Part shown: one piece after another, positions 8,541 through 17,229 of the stretch
How positions within the stretch are numbered: position 1 is the stretch's first letter
Layout: each line of letters starts with the position of its first letter
Origin: Fulvimarina endophytica
GTDB lineage: Bacteria; Pseudomonadota; Alphaproteobacteria; Rhizobiales; Rhizobiaceae
Direction of reading: 5' to 3'
Assembly (NCBI RefSeq): GCF_003403015.1
Contig: NZ_QURL01000002.1
Location: forward strand, 434,001 to 498,000
Length of the DNA stretch: 64,000 nt
The notes under the pieces: generated by a model
What the model was told of the DNA's origin: nothing
Database searches by the model: none
Seen by the model: only the letters and a program-made list of their open reading frames with translations
Translations under genes and position numbers: made by a program

Positions 8541-9683
8541 ATGGTCGATCGCCGATTCCGCCTCCTGCGCAACATCCTCTCCCTCGCGCTCCTTCTCGGC
8601 CTCACCCTGCCGTCTCTCGCCCAGTCGGATGGCGGGTCCGGCTTCTTCGGACGCGGCCTCGAGCAGTTCTTCGGCAAGGGCGAGCCAAGCGATCCCAAGA
8701 CCTACGCCTCACCTTCCGCCAGCGAACTCCTGCCCGATGCCTCCGATGTCGGCGTGCCGCAGATGCAGTCCCTGAAGGCCCTCAGTCCGATCGCTCTTCC
8801 CGAAAGGGCCAATGGCCGGGACACCGGCGCGCTCGACCTGCCGAGCATTCCCGCCTATGCGCCGCAGCTGAAGCTCGATCCGAAGGCGATCCGTCCCAAG
8901 TCCGAACTGGTGCTGGAGGCCAAGCTCTCCGAGGCCGGCGGGCCGGTTCCGCACGGGCTGGTCTGGCGCCTCTTCTCGGCCATGTCGCCGCTCGACGGCC
9001 GTTCCTCGCTGATCGCGACCTCCAGCGAGCCCCAGCCGCATTTCGACGTGCCGCCCGGCCAGTACATCGTGCATGCCACCTTCGGGCGGGCCGGCGTCGT
9101 CAAGCGCATCGATTTCACCGGCGAGGAGACGCGGGAGATCGTGGTCCTCGGAGCCGGCGGCCTTAAGCTCGACGCGACCGTCTCGGAGGACGGGGCGAAC
9201 GCCCCGGCCTCCCACGTGACCTTCGACGTCTATGCGGAGACCGAGCGCGACAGCGACCGCGAGCTCATCGCCAGCGGCGTCGCGCCCGGTCAGATCCTCC
9301 GTCTCAATGCCGGGCTCTACCACATCGTCTCCTCCTATGGTTCGGTGAACGCACGCACCGAGGCCGACGTGAAGGTGGAGCCGGGCAAGCTCAGCCATGC
9401 CGTCCTCAAGCACCGTGCCGCCCAGCAGACGCTGAAGCTCGTTCGCGAAAAGGGCGGCGAGGCGATCGCCGACACGGCCTGGACGGTGACGAGCATGTCG
9501 GGCGACGTGCTGCGCAAGAGCGCGGGCGCTTATGCCTCCATGGTTCTGGCCGAGGGGGAGTATGTGGCGGTCGCCCGCAACCGGGACACGACCTATCAGC
9601 GGGTCTTCAAGGTGACAGGCGGCAAGGATGCCGATGTCGAGGTGCTGATGAGCGATCTCGTCGAGACGACCTCCGGCGACTGA
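8541..9683 (+). CDS. Secreted protein of unknown function with repeated beta-sandwich-like segments
   Basis: A 380-residue exported protein. ATG 8541 gives a standard signal peptide (LSLALLLGLTLPSLAQS) with a purine-rich GGAAAGGGA upstream. The mature part has short beta-rich modules that look alike: ATVSEDG...VTFDVYAE, LVREKGGEAIADTAWTV and LEAKLSEAGGPVPHGLVWRLF, each followed by a PGQY/LNAGLY/LAEGEY-type phrase. This suggests three or four carboxypeptidase-regulatory or Ig-like domains. I recognise similar uncharacterised proteins only as conserved hypotheticals in Hyphomicrobiales. It is divergent from the nitroreductase and upstream of the thiE-like gene, without overlap. Confidence 0.7.
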   Translation: MVDRRFRLLRNILSLALLLGLTLPSLAQSDGGSGFFGRGLEQFFGKGEPSDPKTYASPSASELLPDASDVGVPQMQSLKALSPIALPERANGRDTGALDLPSIPAYAPQLKLDPKAIRPKSELVLEAKLSEAGGPVPHGLVWRLFSAMSPLDGRSSLIATSSEPQPHFDVPPGQYIVHATFGRAGVVKRIDFTGEETREIVVLGAGGLKLDATVSEDGANAPASHVTFDVYAETERDSDRELIASGVAPGQILRLNAGLYHIVSSYGSVNARTEADVKVEPGKLSHAVLKHRAAQQTLKLVREKGGEAIADTAWTVTSMSGDVLRKSAGAYASMVLAEGEYVAVARNRDTTYQRVFKVTGGKDADVEVLMSDLVETTSGD

Positions 9684-9811
9684 AGGCGGCGGGCTTCGCA
9701 CCTTCGGCGGACGGCAAGTTTCCGTGCCCGCCCGCACGCCCCGACTTTCGCCACGCTTCGATGGCGTATATGCGTCTGCCCGGTGCAACCGATCAAAGCG
9801 CGTGCTCATCC

Positions 9812-10492
9812 ATGACTTCCGACGATCCCATCCGCCAGCGTCTGGTCCTCGTGACGACATCGCTCGGCGACGACGGTGCCGACGAGGCGCTGCGCCGCGC
9901 CCTGTCCGGCGGCGATGTCGCGAGCGTCCTGATCGATCCGGCCGGCCGCGAGCCCGGCGCGTTCCAGGATTTCGCCGAGAGGCTGGTGCCGATCGCCCAG
10001 GAGGCCGGTGCGGCGGCGATCGTCATCGACGACACGCGCTGCGCGGGCCGTGTGAAGGCCGACGGGATCCATCTCAGCGGCGGTCGTCTTTCGGTTCTCG
10101 GCGAGACGATCGAGGCCCATGCTTCGCGGATGATCGTCGGCGCCGGCGGCTTCAAGACCCGTCACGACGCCCTGGAAGCCGGCGAACTCATGCCGGACTA
10201 CATGTTCTTCGGGCGGCTCGGCCAGGACACGGAAGAGGAACCCCATCCCAAGACGCTCGCAATGGCCGAATGGTGGGCGGCCATGGTGGAACTGCCCTGT
10301 ATCGCGCTCGGGGCGCACGGGCTGGAGAGCCTTTCCGTTCTCGCCGAGACCGAGGCCGAGTTCATCGCCCTCTCGGCTGCGATCTTCGATCCGGCCGGCG
10401 GCGAGGCGGAGGCTGTCGGGAAGGCCAATGACATGCTCGAGGAGCGCTACCGGCACCTCAAGGAGCTGGTGAAAGCGAAGGCCGAAGCGTGA
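9812..10492 (+). CDS. Thiamine phosphate synthase-like TIM-barrel protein (ThiE family)
   Basis: A 226-residue protein starting at ATG 9812. It has the ThiE-like order of elements: RLVLVTTS strand, AAAIVIDDTR, ADGIHLSGG (the pyrophosphate/phosphate-binding strand usually DGVHLG), DYMFFGRLG, and a late IALGAHGLES strand. The canonical phosphate-binding loops are looser than in true ThiE, so it may be a paralogue that does not make thiamine phosphate. No TPP riboswitch or other thi gene is nearby. The next gene starts with GTG overlapping this stop, so the pair is likely one operon. Confidence 0.7.
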   Translation: MTSDDPIRQRLVLVTTSLGDDGADEALRRALSGGDVASVLIDPAGREPGAFQDFAERLVPIAQEAGAAAIVIDDTRCAGRVKADGIHLSGGRLSVLGETIEAHASRMIVGAGGFKTRHDALEAGELMPDYMFFGRLGQDTEEEPHPKTLAMAEWWAAMVELPCIALGAHGLESLSVLAETEAEFIALSAAIFDPAGGEAEAVGKANDMLEERYRHLKELVKAKAEA

Positions 10493-11508
10493 AGCGCGTG
10501 CCGGGACCCTCGTCTCGTCTCCTGGCCGCGGGCCTTGCCGCCGCCATCGCGGCATCCGCGTGCGGGCCGGCCTTCGCCCAGGATACGGCACCGGCTCAGG
10601 TGCCGGCCGGAGCCGGGCCCGGCGAGGCGCTCTCGATGCCGTCCCTGAGGCCGACTGTCTCGGGAACCGAGGAGACGGGCGATCCGGGTGCCCGGGCCTA
10701 TGCCGCCTATCAGCGCGGCTATTACCTGACGGCCAAGGCGCTCGCCGAACCGCTCGCCAAGCTCGGCGATCCGGCCGCCCAGGCGCTTCTCGGCGATCTC
10801 TATCAGAACGGTCTCGGCGTGACGCCCGATGTCGACGAGGCGGCCCGCTGGTTCGAGGCGGCCGCCAAGAGCGGCGATCATACCGCCGAGCTCAACTTCG
10901 CCATGCTGCTCCTTTCCGGAACCGGGGTCGCGCGTGACGAGGCCCGCGCCCTCAAGCTTCTGAAGAGCGCTGCCGACGCGAAGCTGCCTCTGGCCGAATT
11001 CAACTACGCTCAGCTTCTGATCCGCACCTCGCCGGCCAGCGGTTTCGAAGAGGCGGTTCCCTATTTCCGCTCGGCGGCCGATGCCGGGATCGCCGATGCG
11101 CAATACGCCATGTCGCAGCTTCTCGCCTCCGGACGGGGAGGGGAGGAAAGCCTGCCCAAGGCGCGCGAATGGCTGCGCCGGGCCGCGATCAACGGCTTCG
11201 AGATCGCCGAGATCGAATACGGGATCTGGCTGCTCAACGGCAAGGGCGGACCCGCCAACCAGCCCGAGGGGTTCCGGTTCCTCGAGCGCGCCGCGCTTCG
11301 CGGCAATCCGATCGCGATCAACCGGGTGGCCCATCTCTACAAGGACGGGCTCGGCACCGCTCCCGACACCGCCGAGGCCGCCAAGTGGGCGGTCGTCGCC
11401 AAGCGCCTCGACAACAGCGATCCGGTTCTCGACGATTTCTTCGAGGGGCTGAGCGACGAGGCGCGCAAGAGCGCGCTCGAAGAGGCGAACCGCTTCACGA
11501 CCGGCTGA
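10489..11508 (+). CDS. Secreted Sel1-repeat protein
   Basis: A 339-residue protein starting at GTG 10489, which overlaps the stop of the ThiE-like gene. An N-terminal signal peptide (AAAIAASACGPAFAQ) is followed by five to seven Sel1/TPR-like repeats from about residue 80 to 305. Typical phrases are AQALLGDLYQNGLGV, ARWFEAAAKSGD, AELNFAMLLLSGTGV and WLLNGKGG. Such proteins act as protein-binding scaffolds in the periplasm; some rhizobial members regulate exopolysaccharide production. No partner can be named from the neighbours. Confidence 0.8.
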   Translation: MKRVPGPSSRLLAAGLAAAIAASACGPAFAQDTAPAQVPAGAGPGEALSMPSLRPTVSGTEETGDPGARAYAAYQRGYYLTAKALAEPLAKLGDPAAQALLGDLYQNGLGVTPDVDEAARWFEAAAKSGDHTAELNFAMLLLSGTGVARDEARALKLLKSAADAKLPLAEFNYAQLLIRTSPASGFEEAVPYFRSAADAGIADAQYAMSQLLASGRGGEESLPKAREWLRRAAINGFEIAEIEYGIWLLNGKGGPANQPEGFRFLERAALRGNPIAINRVAHLYKDGLGTAPDTAEAAKWAVVAKRLDNSDPVLDDFFEGLSDEARKSALEEANRFTTG

Positions 11509-11682
11509 GAACGGCGTCTTTTGCGCGCTCGCGCTTGATGCAGGGCCGGATTTATGGTGTTGAGCGCGCGAGGAACGGGCGATCGCGACGATCTCCGTCA
11601 TGACATGGTCCGCCGATGGGCGCCGTCCGGAACCGGAACGGGCGCCATCGGCCTTATCATTCGAAACGCTTTCGAGACAAAG

Positions 11683-12246
11683 ATGAAGATCAACGGCAAC
11701 GAAATTCGCGCAGGCAACGTCATCGAGCACAAGGGTGGCCTGTGGGCCGCCGTGAAGACCCAGCACGTCAAGCCCGGCAAGGGCGGTGCCTTCGCCCAGG
11801 TGGAGCTGAAGAACCTGATCGACGGCACCAAGCTGAACGAGCGCTTCCGCGCGGCCGAGACGGTCGAGCGCGTGCGGCTGGAGCAGAAGGAATACCAGTT
11901 CCTTTATGCCGAAGGCGAGATGCTGGTCTTCATGGACTCGGAGACCTTCGAGCAGCTCGAACTCGTCAAGGACTTCGTGGGCGAGCGTGCCGCCTTCCTT
12001 CAGGACGGCATGACCGTGACCGTCGAACTCTACGAGGAAAAGGCGATCGGCATCCAGCTGCCCGATCAGGTCGTCCTCGAGATCACCGAGGCCGATCCGG
12101 TGGTGAAGGGGCAGACCGTATCCTCCTCCTACAAGCCCGCGATCATGGAGAACGGCGTGCGCGTGATGGTGCCGCCCTTCATCTCCGCCGGCGAGAAGAT
12201 CCTCGTCGACACCAACGAGATCACCTATCTGCGCCGCGCCGAATAG
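11683..12246 (+). CDS. efp: Elongation factor P
   Basis: A 187-residue EF-P of standard length, starting at ATG 11683 ([20 protein letters not shown]). EF-P rescues ribosomes stalled at polyproline stretches. The N-terminal domain carries the loop [10 protein letters not shown] with the conserved lysine that is beta-lysylated by EpmA/EpmB in many bacteria. The C-terminal OB domain reads [18 protein letters not shown]. The frame stays open upstream to 11554, but that part is Arg-rich and outside the family. A 174-base gap separates it from the previous gene, so it probably has its own promoter; suhB follows after 164 bases. Confidence 0.95.
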   Translation: MKINGNEIRAGNVIEHKGGLWAAVKTQHVKPGKGGAFAQVELKNLIDGTKLNERFRAAETVERVRLEQKEYQFLYAEGEMLVFMDSETFEQLELVKDFVGERAAFLQDGMTVTVELYEEKAIGIQLPDQVVLEITEADPVVKGQTVSSSYKPAIMENGVRVMVPPFISAGEKILVDTNEITYLRRAE

Positions 12247-12282
12247 GTCTTCTTCCGCCGGATCTTCCCGGCACAGTCCAGA

Positions 12283-12303
12283 CTTCGCGCCGAATGCGCG
12301 AAG
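12283..12303. repeat. Hairpin downstream of efp
   Basis: A perfect inverted repeat CTTCGCGC/GCGCGAAG with a five-base loop, 36 bases after the efp stop. No T-run follows, so it is at best a weak or Rho-assisted terminator or an RNA-stabilising hairpin. Confidence 0.4.
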
Positions 12304-12410
12304 ATGCGGGCTCTGCCGCCGGCAGCGTCCGTTCAGATGCCGGCCGATAGCGGACGGGTCCGTGAAACGGCCGTCCCCCGTCGCCTCCGCTTGATCACGA
12401 CAGGAAACCC

Positions 12411-13274
12411 ATGGCCCGTTCCGCTCTCCTCAACGTCATGTCCCAGGCCGCGACCAAGGCCGGGCGCGGGCTCGTGCGCGATTTCGGCGAGGTTCAGCAC
12501 CTGCAGGTCTCCATGAAGGGGCCCGCCGATTTCGTCTCATCCGCCGATCGAAAGGCCGAGGAGGTCGTCTTCAAGGAACTGTCCCGGGTCCGTCCCGACT
12601 GGGGCTTCCTGATGGAGGAGCGCGGTGCGATCGAGGGGCGCGATCCCCAGCATCGCTGGATCGTCGATCCCCTCGACGGAACGACCAATTTCCTGCACGG
12701 CCTGCCGATGTTCGCGGTCTCGATCGCGCTCGAACGCGATGGCGAGATCGTCGCGGCCGTCGTCTTCAATCCGGCGATGGACGAGATGTACACGGCCGAG
12801 AAGGGCGGCGGCGCCTATCTCAACGACCGGCGTATCCGGGTCGGCGCCCGCAAGACCCTGCCCGAATGCCTGTTCGGCACCGGCATTCCCTTCATGGGGC
12901 TCGGCGACCATGCCGGCTTCCTCTACGAATTGCGCCAGCTGATGGGTGAGAGCGCCGGCATCCGCCGCTATGGCGCCGCGTCGCTCGATCTCGCATTCCT
13001 GGCCGCCGGCCGTCTCGACGGTTTCTGGGAGCACGCGCTGAAGCCCTGGGACATCGCGGCCGGCTCGCTTCTCGTGAAGGAGGCGGGCGGCTTCGTCACC
13101 GGGCTTTCCGGCGAGCCCTTCGATGTCATGCGCGGCGACATCGCCTGCGGCAACGAGTTCATCCACAAGCTTCTCGTCGGGCAGCTGAAGGAAGCGGCGA
13201 CCAAGCGGCTCGCGGCACGCCGCGCCGGCGAATCGCGCGAGACCGGCGAAACCGATCCGAACAGCCCGGCCTGA
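12411..13274 (+). CDS. suhB: Inositol-1-monophosphatase family protein
   Basis: A 287-residue member of the IMPase/SuhB family: Mg-dependent hydrolysis of inositol monophosphate and related sugars. Metal-binding motifs are visible: EERG around residue 69, DPLDGTTNF at about 86-94, and the C-terminal KPWDIAAGSLLVKEAGG. The tail after about residue 265 is a charged extension (RAGESRETGETD). In enterobacteria SuhB also joins the rRNA antitermination complex; whether that holds here is unknown. It lies alone between efp and the stator pair. Confidence 0.9.
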   Translation: MARSALLNVMSQAATKAGRGLVRDFGEVQHLQVSMKGPADFVSSADRKAEEVVFKELSRVRPDWGFLMEERGAIEGRDPQHRWIVDPLDGTTNFLHGLPMFAVSIALERDGEIVAAVVFNPAMDEMYTAEKGGGAYLNDRRIRVGARKTLPECLFGTGIPFMGLGDHAGFLYELRQLMGESAGIRRYGAASLDLAFLAAGRLDGFWEHALKPWDIAAGSLLVKEAGGFVTGLSGEPFDVMRGDIACGNEFIHKLLVGQLKEAATKRLAARRAGESRETGETDPNSPA

Positions 13275-13351
13275 TACGCCGGTGTTCTCGGCGAAGGCCG
13301 CTTCGGCTCGTGTCTCCGGCCTCGTCCGGCGGCCTAAGGGGATCGGACCGC

Positions 13352-13380
13352 TTGTTTCAAAATCCCTCGCAATTCCTTAT
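13352..13380 (+). promoter_or_regulatory. Candidate sigma70-type promoter for the MotA-like gene
   Basis: TTGTTT and CCTTAT separated by 17 bases lie about 85 bases before the ATG of the MotA/ExbB-like gene, in an unusually AT-rich patch. The match to the alphaproteobacterial CTTGAC-N17-CTATAT consensus is partial. Confidence 0.35.
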
Positions 13381-13464
13381 GGTTTCGGGCGAGAGGGCGT
13401 TGCGCGCGAAAGCGCCTCGTCTTTGCCGCCCGAACGAGCGGCGGTGAGAATCTAGAAGCGGGAC

Positions 13465-14514
13465 ATGATGAAGCTCTTCAGTTCGAAGTCGGACAGCGAC
13501 GCACGGCCGAAGGCCTACGACCCGACCCGGCTTTCGAGCCCGTTGGTCTTCCTCTGGACGATGCTCGTCTTCCTCGCGCTCGTCGGCTTCGTCGTCCTGA
13601 TCCTCGGCCGTCAGGTCACCCAGGCCTTCGCCACCAATCCGGGCCTCAACGGCCTCATCGTCGGTGTTCTCTTCGTCGGCGTCGTCCTCGCCATCCTGCA
13701 GGTCTGGCGCCTGTCGCGCGAGGTGCGCTGGGTCAACGCCTATCGCGACGGCGACAAGGACTTCGGACGGATGCCCGATCCGGTCCTGCTTGCGCCGATG
13801 CGCGCGCTGATCGGCAGCCGGCGCACGCTGGCGCTCTCCACCACCTCCATGCGCTCGATCCTCGATTCGACCGCGACGCGTCTCGACGAGACGCGGGACA
13901 TCGCCCGCTATCTCATCGGGCTTCTCGTCTTTCTGGGGCTTCTGGGCACCTTCTGGGGCCTGCTTCGCACCATCGGCTCGATCGGCGCGACGATCCAGGG
14001 TCTCGATCCGACCGGCGGGGACACAGCGAGCGTCCTCGATGCCCTGAAGGCGGGGCTTGCGGCGCCGCTATCCGGCATGGGGACGGCCTTCTCGTCCTCG
14101 CTCTTCGGCCTTTCGGGCTCGCTCGTCCTCGGCTTTCTCGATCTCCAGATCGGCCGGGCGCAGAACCGCTTCTACACCGAACTCGAGAACTGGCTCTCCT
14201 CGGTCACGGATGTCGGCTCCGACATGGTCATTCCGCCGACGGGCGAGGGGGCGATCAAGGTCTCGGGAACGGAGGAGATCCAGCGCCTCACGGACCGGAT
14301 CGATCGTCTGGTGCGCGAACAGTCGTCGGCCCCCAAGACGAGCGCGGCCATGGCCAATCTCGCCGAGAGCATCCAGGGCCTCGTCCAGCACATGCGCTCC
14401 GAGCAGCAGATCATGCGCGATTTCGTCGAGAGCCAGGCGCAGGAGCAGCGCGAACTGCGCCGCGTCCTCGACCGTCTGTCGCGCTCGGACAACCTCCAGA
14501 ACCGGGGGGACTGA
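13465..14514 (+). CDS. MotA/TolQ/ExbB-like proton-channel protein, non-flagellar
   Basis: A 349-residue membrane protein. Helices lie at about 28-47, 63-81, 147-170 and 205-225; the third and fourth carry the channel signature (LIGLLVFLGLLGTFWGLLRTI and APLSGMGTAFSSSLFGL). The tail from about 270 is a long amphipathic, probably coiled-coil region (EEIQRLTDRIDRLVREQ). It is followed two bases later by an OmpA-tailed partner carrying the membrane Asp, so the two should form a stator-like, ion-driven complex anchored to peptidoglycan. No flagellar genes are near. Similar pairs are widespread in Hyphomicrobiales as conserved genes without a clear role. Confidence 0.8.
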   Translation: MMKLFSSKSDSDARPKAYDPTRLSSPLVFLWTMLVFLALVGFVVLILGRQVTQAFATNPGLNGLIVGVLFVGVVLAILQVWRLSREVRWVNAYRDGDKDFGRMPDPVLLAPMRALIGSRRTLALSTTSMRSILDSTATRLDETRDIARYLIGLLVFLGLLGTFWGLLRTIGSIGATIQGLDPTGGDTASVLDALKAGLAAPLSGMGTAFSSSLFGLSGSLVLGFLDLQIGRAQNRFYTELENWLSSVTDVGSDMVIPPTGEGAIKVSGTEEIQRLTDRIDRLVREQSSAPKTSAAMANLAESIQGLVQHMRSEQQIMRDFVESQAQEQRELRRVLDRLSRSDNLQNRGD

Positions 14515-14517
14515 CCG

Positions 14518-15552
14518 ATGGCCCTGTCGCGAAACAGGCGTGGGGGAGGCGGCGGCGCCGACTACTGGCCGGGCTTCGTCGACGCGCTTTCGACGCTGCT
14601 TCTGGCGATCATGTTCCTGTTGTCGGTCTTCGTGCTGGCGCAGTTTCTCCTCAGCCGCGAACTGTCCGGCCAGGATGCCGTGCTCGACCGGCTGAACGGC
14701 CAGATCGCCGAACTCACCCAGCTCCTCGCCCTCGAGCGCTCGCAAGCGCAGGACAGCGAGGACGAGATCGCGTCCCTCAGGGCGTCGCTCGGCGCGCTGG
14801 AGGACGAACGCTCGCGCCTCCAGTCCGCGCTCGCAGAGAATGGCGGCTCGAGCGAGGCGGCCAATGCGACCATCGCCTCCTTGCGCGACAATCTCGCGGA
14901 GGAGGAATCGCTCTCCCAGCGCGCCCGCTCCCAGGTCGAGCTTCTGAACCAGCAGCTGACCGCGCTGCGTCAGCAGATCGCGGCGCTCGAATCGGCGCTC
15001 GAAGCCTCCGAGAGCCGCGATCAGGAGAGCCAGACCCGGATCGCCGATCTCGGGCGCCGGCTGAACGTGGCGCTCGCGCAAAGGGTTCAGGAGCTCAATC
15101 GCTACCGCTCCGACTTCTTCGGACGGCTGCGCGAGATTCTCGCCGACCGGGACAACGTCCGCATCGTCGGCGACCGGTTCGTCTTCCAGTCGGAAGTGCT
15201 GTTTCCCTCCGGCAGCGCGGATCTCCAGAATGCGGGAACGGACGAACTCAACCAGATGGCGAGCGCCATCCGCGATCTCGCCGCCGAGATCCCGTCGGAC
15301 ATCGACTGGATCGTCCGTGTCGACGGCCACACCGACAATGTTCCCCTGTCGGGCACCGGCGAGTTCGCCGACAACTGGGAATTGTCGAGCGCGCGGGCGA
15401 GCGCGGTCGTTAAATATCTGATCGGGCAGGGCGTTCCCGCCGATCATCTGGCGGCGACCGGCTTCGGCCAGTTCCAGCCCATCGACGAGGGCGACACGGC
15501 GGATGCGCGGCGGCGAAATCGCCGCATCGAGTTCAAGCTGACCGAGCGCTGA
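14518..15552 (+). CDS. MotB/OmpA-like peptidoglycan-binding partner protein
   Basis: A 344-residue protein. A single N-terminal helix (about 20-45) starts FVDALSTLLLAIMFLL, with an Asp at the position of the proton-carrying Asp of MotB. Residues about 50-195 are a long coiled coil rich in Glu, Gln, Leu and Ala. The C-terminal OmpA domain (about 215-344) has the peptidoglycan-binding elements VDGHTDNVPL, WELSSARA and RRRNRRIEF. It is the partner of the preceding MotA-like protein. The long coiled coil between helix and OmpA domain separates it from flagellar MotB and is reminiscent of ZorB-like stators, though no ZorC/ZorD gene is present. Confidence 0.8.
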   Translation: MALSRNRRGGGGGADYWPGFVDALSTLLLAIMFLLSVFVLAQFLLSRELSGQDAVLDRLNGQIAELTQLLALERSQAQDSEDEIASLRASLGALEDERSRLQSALAENGGSSEAANATIASLRDNLAEEESLSQRARSQVELLNQQLTALRQQIAALESALEASESRDQESQTRIADLGRRLNVALAQRVQELNRYRSDFFGRLREILADRDNVRIVGDRFVFQSEVLFPSGSADLQNAGTDELNQMASAIRDLAAEIPSDIDWIVRVDGHTDNVPLSGTGEFADNWELSSARASAVVKYLIGQGVPADHLAATGFGQFQPIDEGDTADARRRNRRIEFKLTER

Positions 15553-15672
15553 GAGGCGCTCCGATCGAGGGTTGCGGTTCGCGCGATCCCCGGCCGGCCC
15601 CCGCACGCAAGCCTTCCATCCTGCCATCGGTGGCTGATTGCTTTTTCGCAAATCGCGCTGCACGATCCCCCA

Positions 15673-15696
15673 CGAAGCGGTGGAGGAGCCGCTTCG
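15673..15696. repeat. Hairpin upstream of the sorbosone dehydrogenase-like gene
   Basis: Inverted repeat CGAAGCGG/CCGCTTCG with an eight-base loop, ending 32 bases before the start codon, without a T-run. It may be a leader hairpin or mark the end of the stator operon transcript. Confidence 0.35.
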
Positions 15697-15728
15697 GTGA
15701 CCCTGTGAGGGGATTTGGGAGGAATGAC

Positions 15729-16988
15729 ATGAAGACCTGGCTTTTGGCCTCGGCGGCTCTGCTCGCCTTGGGCGCGGGATCGGCCGCGCTCGCGCAGGAT
15801 GTGCCGGATAACATGAAGAAGCTGCAGGGCATGCAGTCGACCGGCACGTCGATGGACTTCAGGACCGTCGAGCAGACCGGCGAATATGCCGACCAGCTGA
15901 AAGAGAACCTCAAGAACGTCAAACTGCCGGACGGCTTCAAGATCGACCTCTACGCGGTCGTTCCGGATGCACGGCATATCGCAGTCGGCCCGCAGGGCGT
16001 CGCCACCTTCGTCGGCACGCGCAAGCAGAATGTCTGGGTCGTGACCGACCGCGACAAGAATCGCTCCGCCGACGAGGTGAAGGAGTTCGCCCCGTCGATC
16101 GACTTCGCGATTCCGAACGGCGTCTGCTTCTCCAAGGACGGCTTCCTCTACATCGCCGAACAGAACCGCGTCCTCGTGCTTCCGGCGGCCGAATTCTTCT
16201 ACGAGAGCCCGGATGTCGCGGTCGGCGTCGTCGTCGACAAGGGAGACCTCGTTCCGGCATCGGAGGAAAGCTTCAACCACACGGCCCGCGTCTGCCGCAT
16301 CGGTCCCGACGATCGCCTCTACATCTCGCTCGGTCAGCCCTACAACGTGCCGCCCAAGGAGAAGTCGGAGCTCTACGCCAAGGAGGGCATCGGCGGCATC
16401 ATCTCCATGAAGCGGGACGGGACGGACCGGCAGGTCTATGCCACCGGCATCCGCAACTCGGTCGGCATGGAGTTCAGCCCCGGCGACGGCAAGCTGTGGT
16501 TCACCGACAACCAAGTGGACGGCATGGGCGACGACATCCCGCCGGGCGAGATCAACAAGATCGAGAAGGCCGGCCAGAACTTCGGCTTTCCCTGGTATGG
16601 CGGCGGCGATATCCGCACCGAGGAATACAAGGACGAGGAGGTGCCCGCCGACGTGGTCGCGCCGCAGGCCACCACCATCGCCCATGCCGCCGATCTCGGA
16701 ATGGACTTCTACGACGCCCAGAGCTTCCCCGAGAAATATCGCGGCGGCATCTTCTCGGCCCAGCACGGATCCTGGAACCGCACCGAGCCCGTCGGCGCGC
16801 GGGTGATGTTCACGCCGGTCGGCGAGGACGGCACGGCAGGCGAGCCGGAAGTCTTCGCCGATGGCTGGCTCAACGAGAGCGGGGAATATCTCGGCCGGCC
16901 CGTGGATGTGGAAGTGATGAAGGACGGCTCGCTGCTCGTCTCCGACGATCTGGCGGGCGCTCTCTACCGGATCTCCTACGACAAGTGA
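15729..16988 (+). CDS. Periplasmic PQQ-type sugar (sorbosone) dehydrogenase-like protein
   Basis: A 419-residue secreted beta-propeller protein. Start ATG 15729 has GGGAGGA 5 bases before it and opens into a signal peptide (LLASAALLALGAGSAALAQ). The propeller contains phrases typical of the sorbosone dehydrogenase/soluble glucose dehydrogenase fold: HIAVGPQGVATFVGT, FSKDGFLYIAEQNRV, ATGIRNSVGMEFSPGDG, KLWFTDN, and QHGSWNRTEPVGARV with the His and Arg expected near PQQ. Members oxidise sugars or aldoses and pass electrons to a c-type cytochrome. A small cytochrome c gene follows 240 bases later, which fits. Whether this member really binds PQQ is unproven. Confidence 0.8.
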   Translation: MKTWLLASAALLALGAGSAALAQDVPDNMKKLQGMQSTGTSMDFRTVEQTGEYADQLKENLKNVKLPDGFKIDLYAVVPDARHIAVGPQGVATFVGTRKQNVWVVTDRDKNRSADEVKEFAPSIDFAIPNGVCFSKDGFLYIAEQNRVLVLPAAEFFYESPDVAVGVVVDKGDLVPASEESFNHTARVCRIGPDDRLYISLGQPYNVPPKEKSELYAKEGIGGIISMKRDGTDRQVYATGIRNSVGMEFSPGDGKLWFTDNQVDGMGDDIPPGEINKIEKAGQNFGFPWYGGGDIRTEEYKDEEVPADVVAPQATTIAHAADLGMDFYDAQSFPEKYRGGIFSAQHGSWNRTEPVGARVMFTPVGEDGTAGEPEVFADGWLNESGEYLGRPVDVEVMKDGSLLVSDDLAGALYRISYDK

Positions 16989-16999
16989 TCCCGGAAGAT

Positions 17000-17040
17000 G
17001 ATGCCGAAACGTCGCATGACGTTTCGGCATCACGTCATGC
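17000..17040. repeat. Two mutually exclusive nested hairpins
   Basis: GATGCCGAAACGTC/GACGTTTCGGCATC forms a perfect 14-bp stem (17000-17031, loop GCAT). Its loop and right arm can pair differently: GCATGACG at 17014-17021 with CGTCATGC at 17033-17040. Both cannot form at once. The site begins 11 bases after the dehydrogenase stop and has no T-run. It could be a transcript-end structure, an attenuator before the cytochrome c gene, or a degenerate palindromic repeat. Confidence 0.5.
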
Positions 17041-17229
17041 GGCCAACAACGGCCTGGAGCGAAATGGCGACCCGACCTTTTCGCGTGTCGCTCCAGCGTT
17101 CGCCGGTCTCCCGGAGAGGCCGGCGGCCACGCGTCGGACCGCCACGACGATCGGCTCCTGCCTGCGGCGGTGCTCGCCCGAACGGGCGCCGCCTTCGATA
17201 TTCCCCCATCGCTTTTTGAGGATTCTTCC

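Noticed and set aside
9761..10492. TPP riboswitch in front of the ThiE-like gene
   Set aside because: The 128 bases before the gene do not show the conserved CUGAGA/ACCUGA-type TPP elements.
13465..15552. Zorya-type anti-phage defence system
   Set aside because: The pair resembles ZorA/ZorB in layout, but no ZorC, ZorD or ZorE-like helicase or nuclease gene is adjacent; neighbours are suhB and a sugar dehydrogenase.
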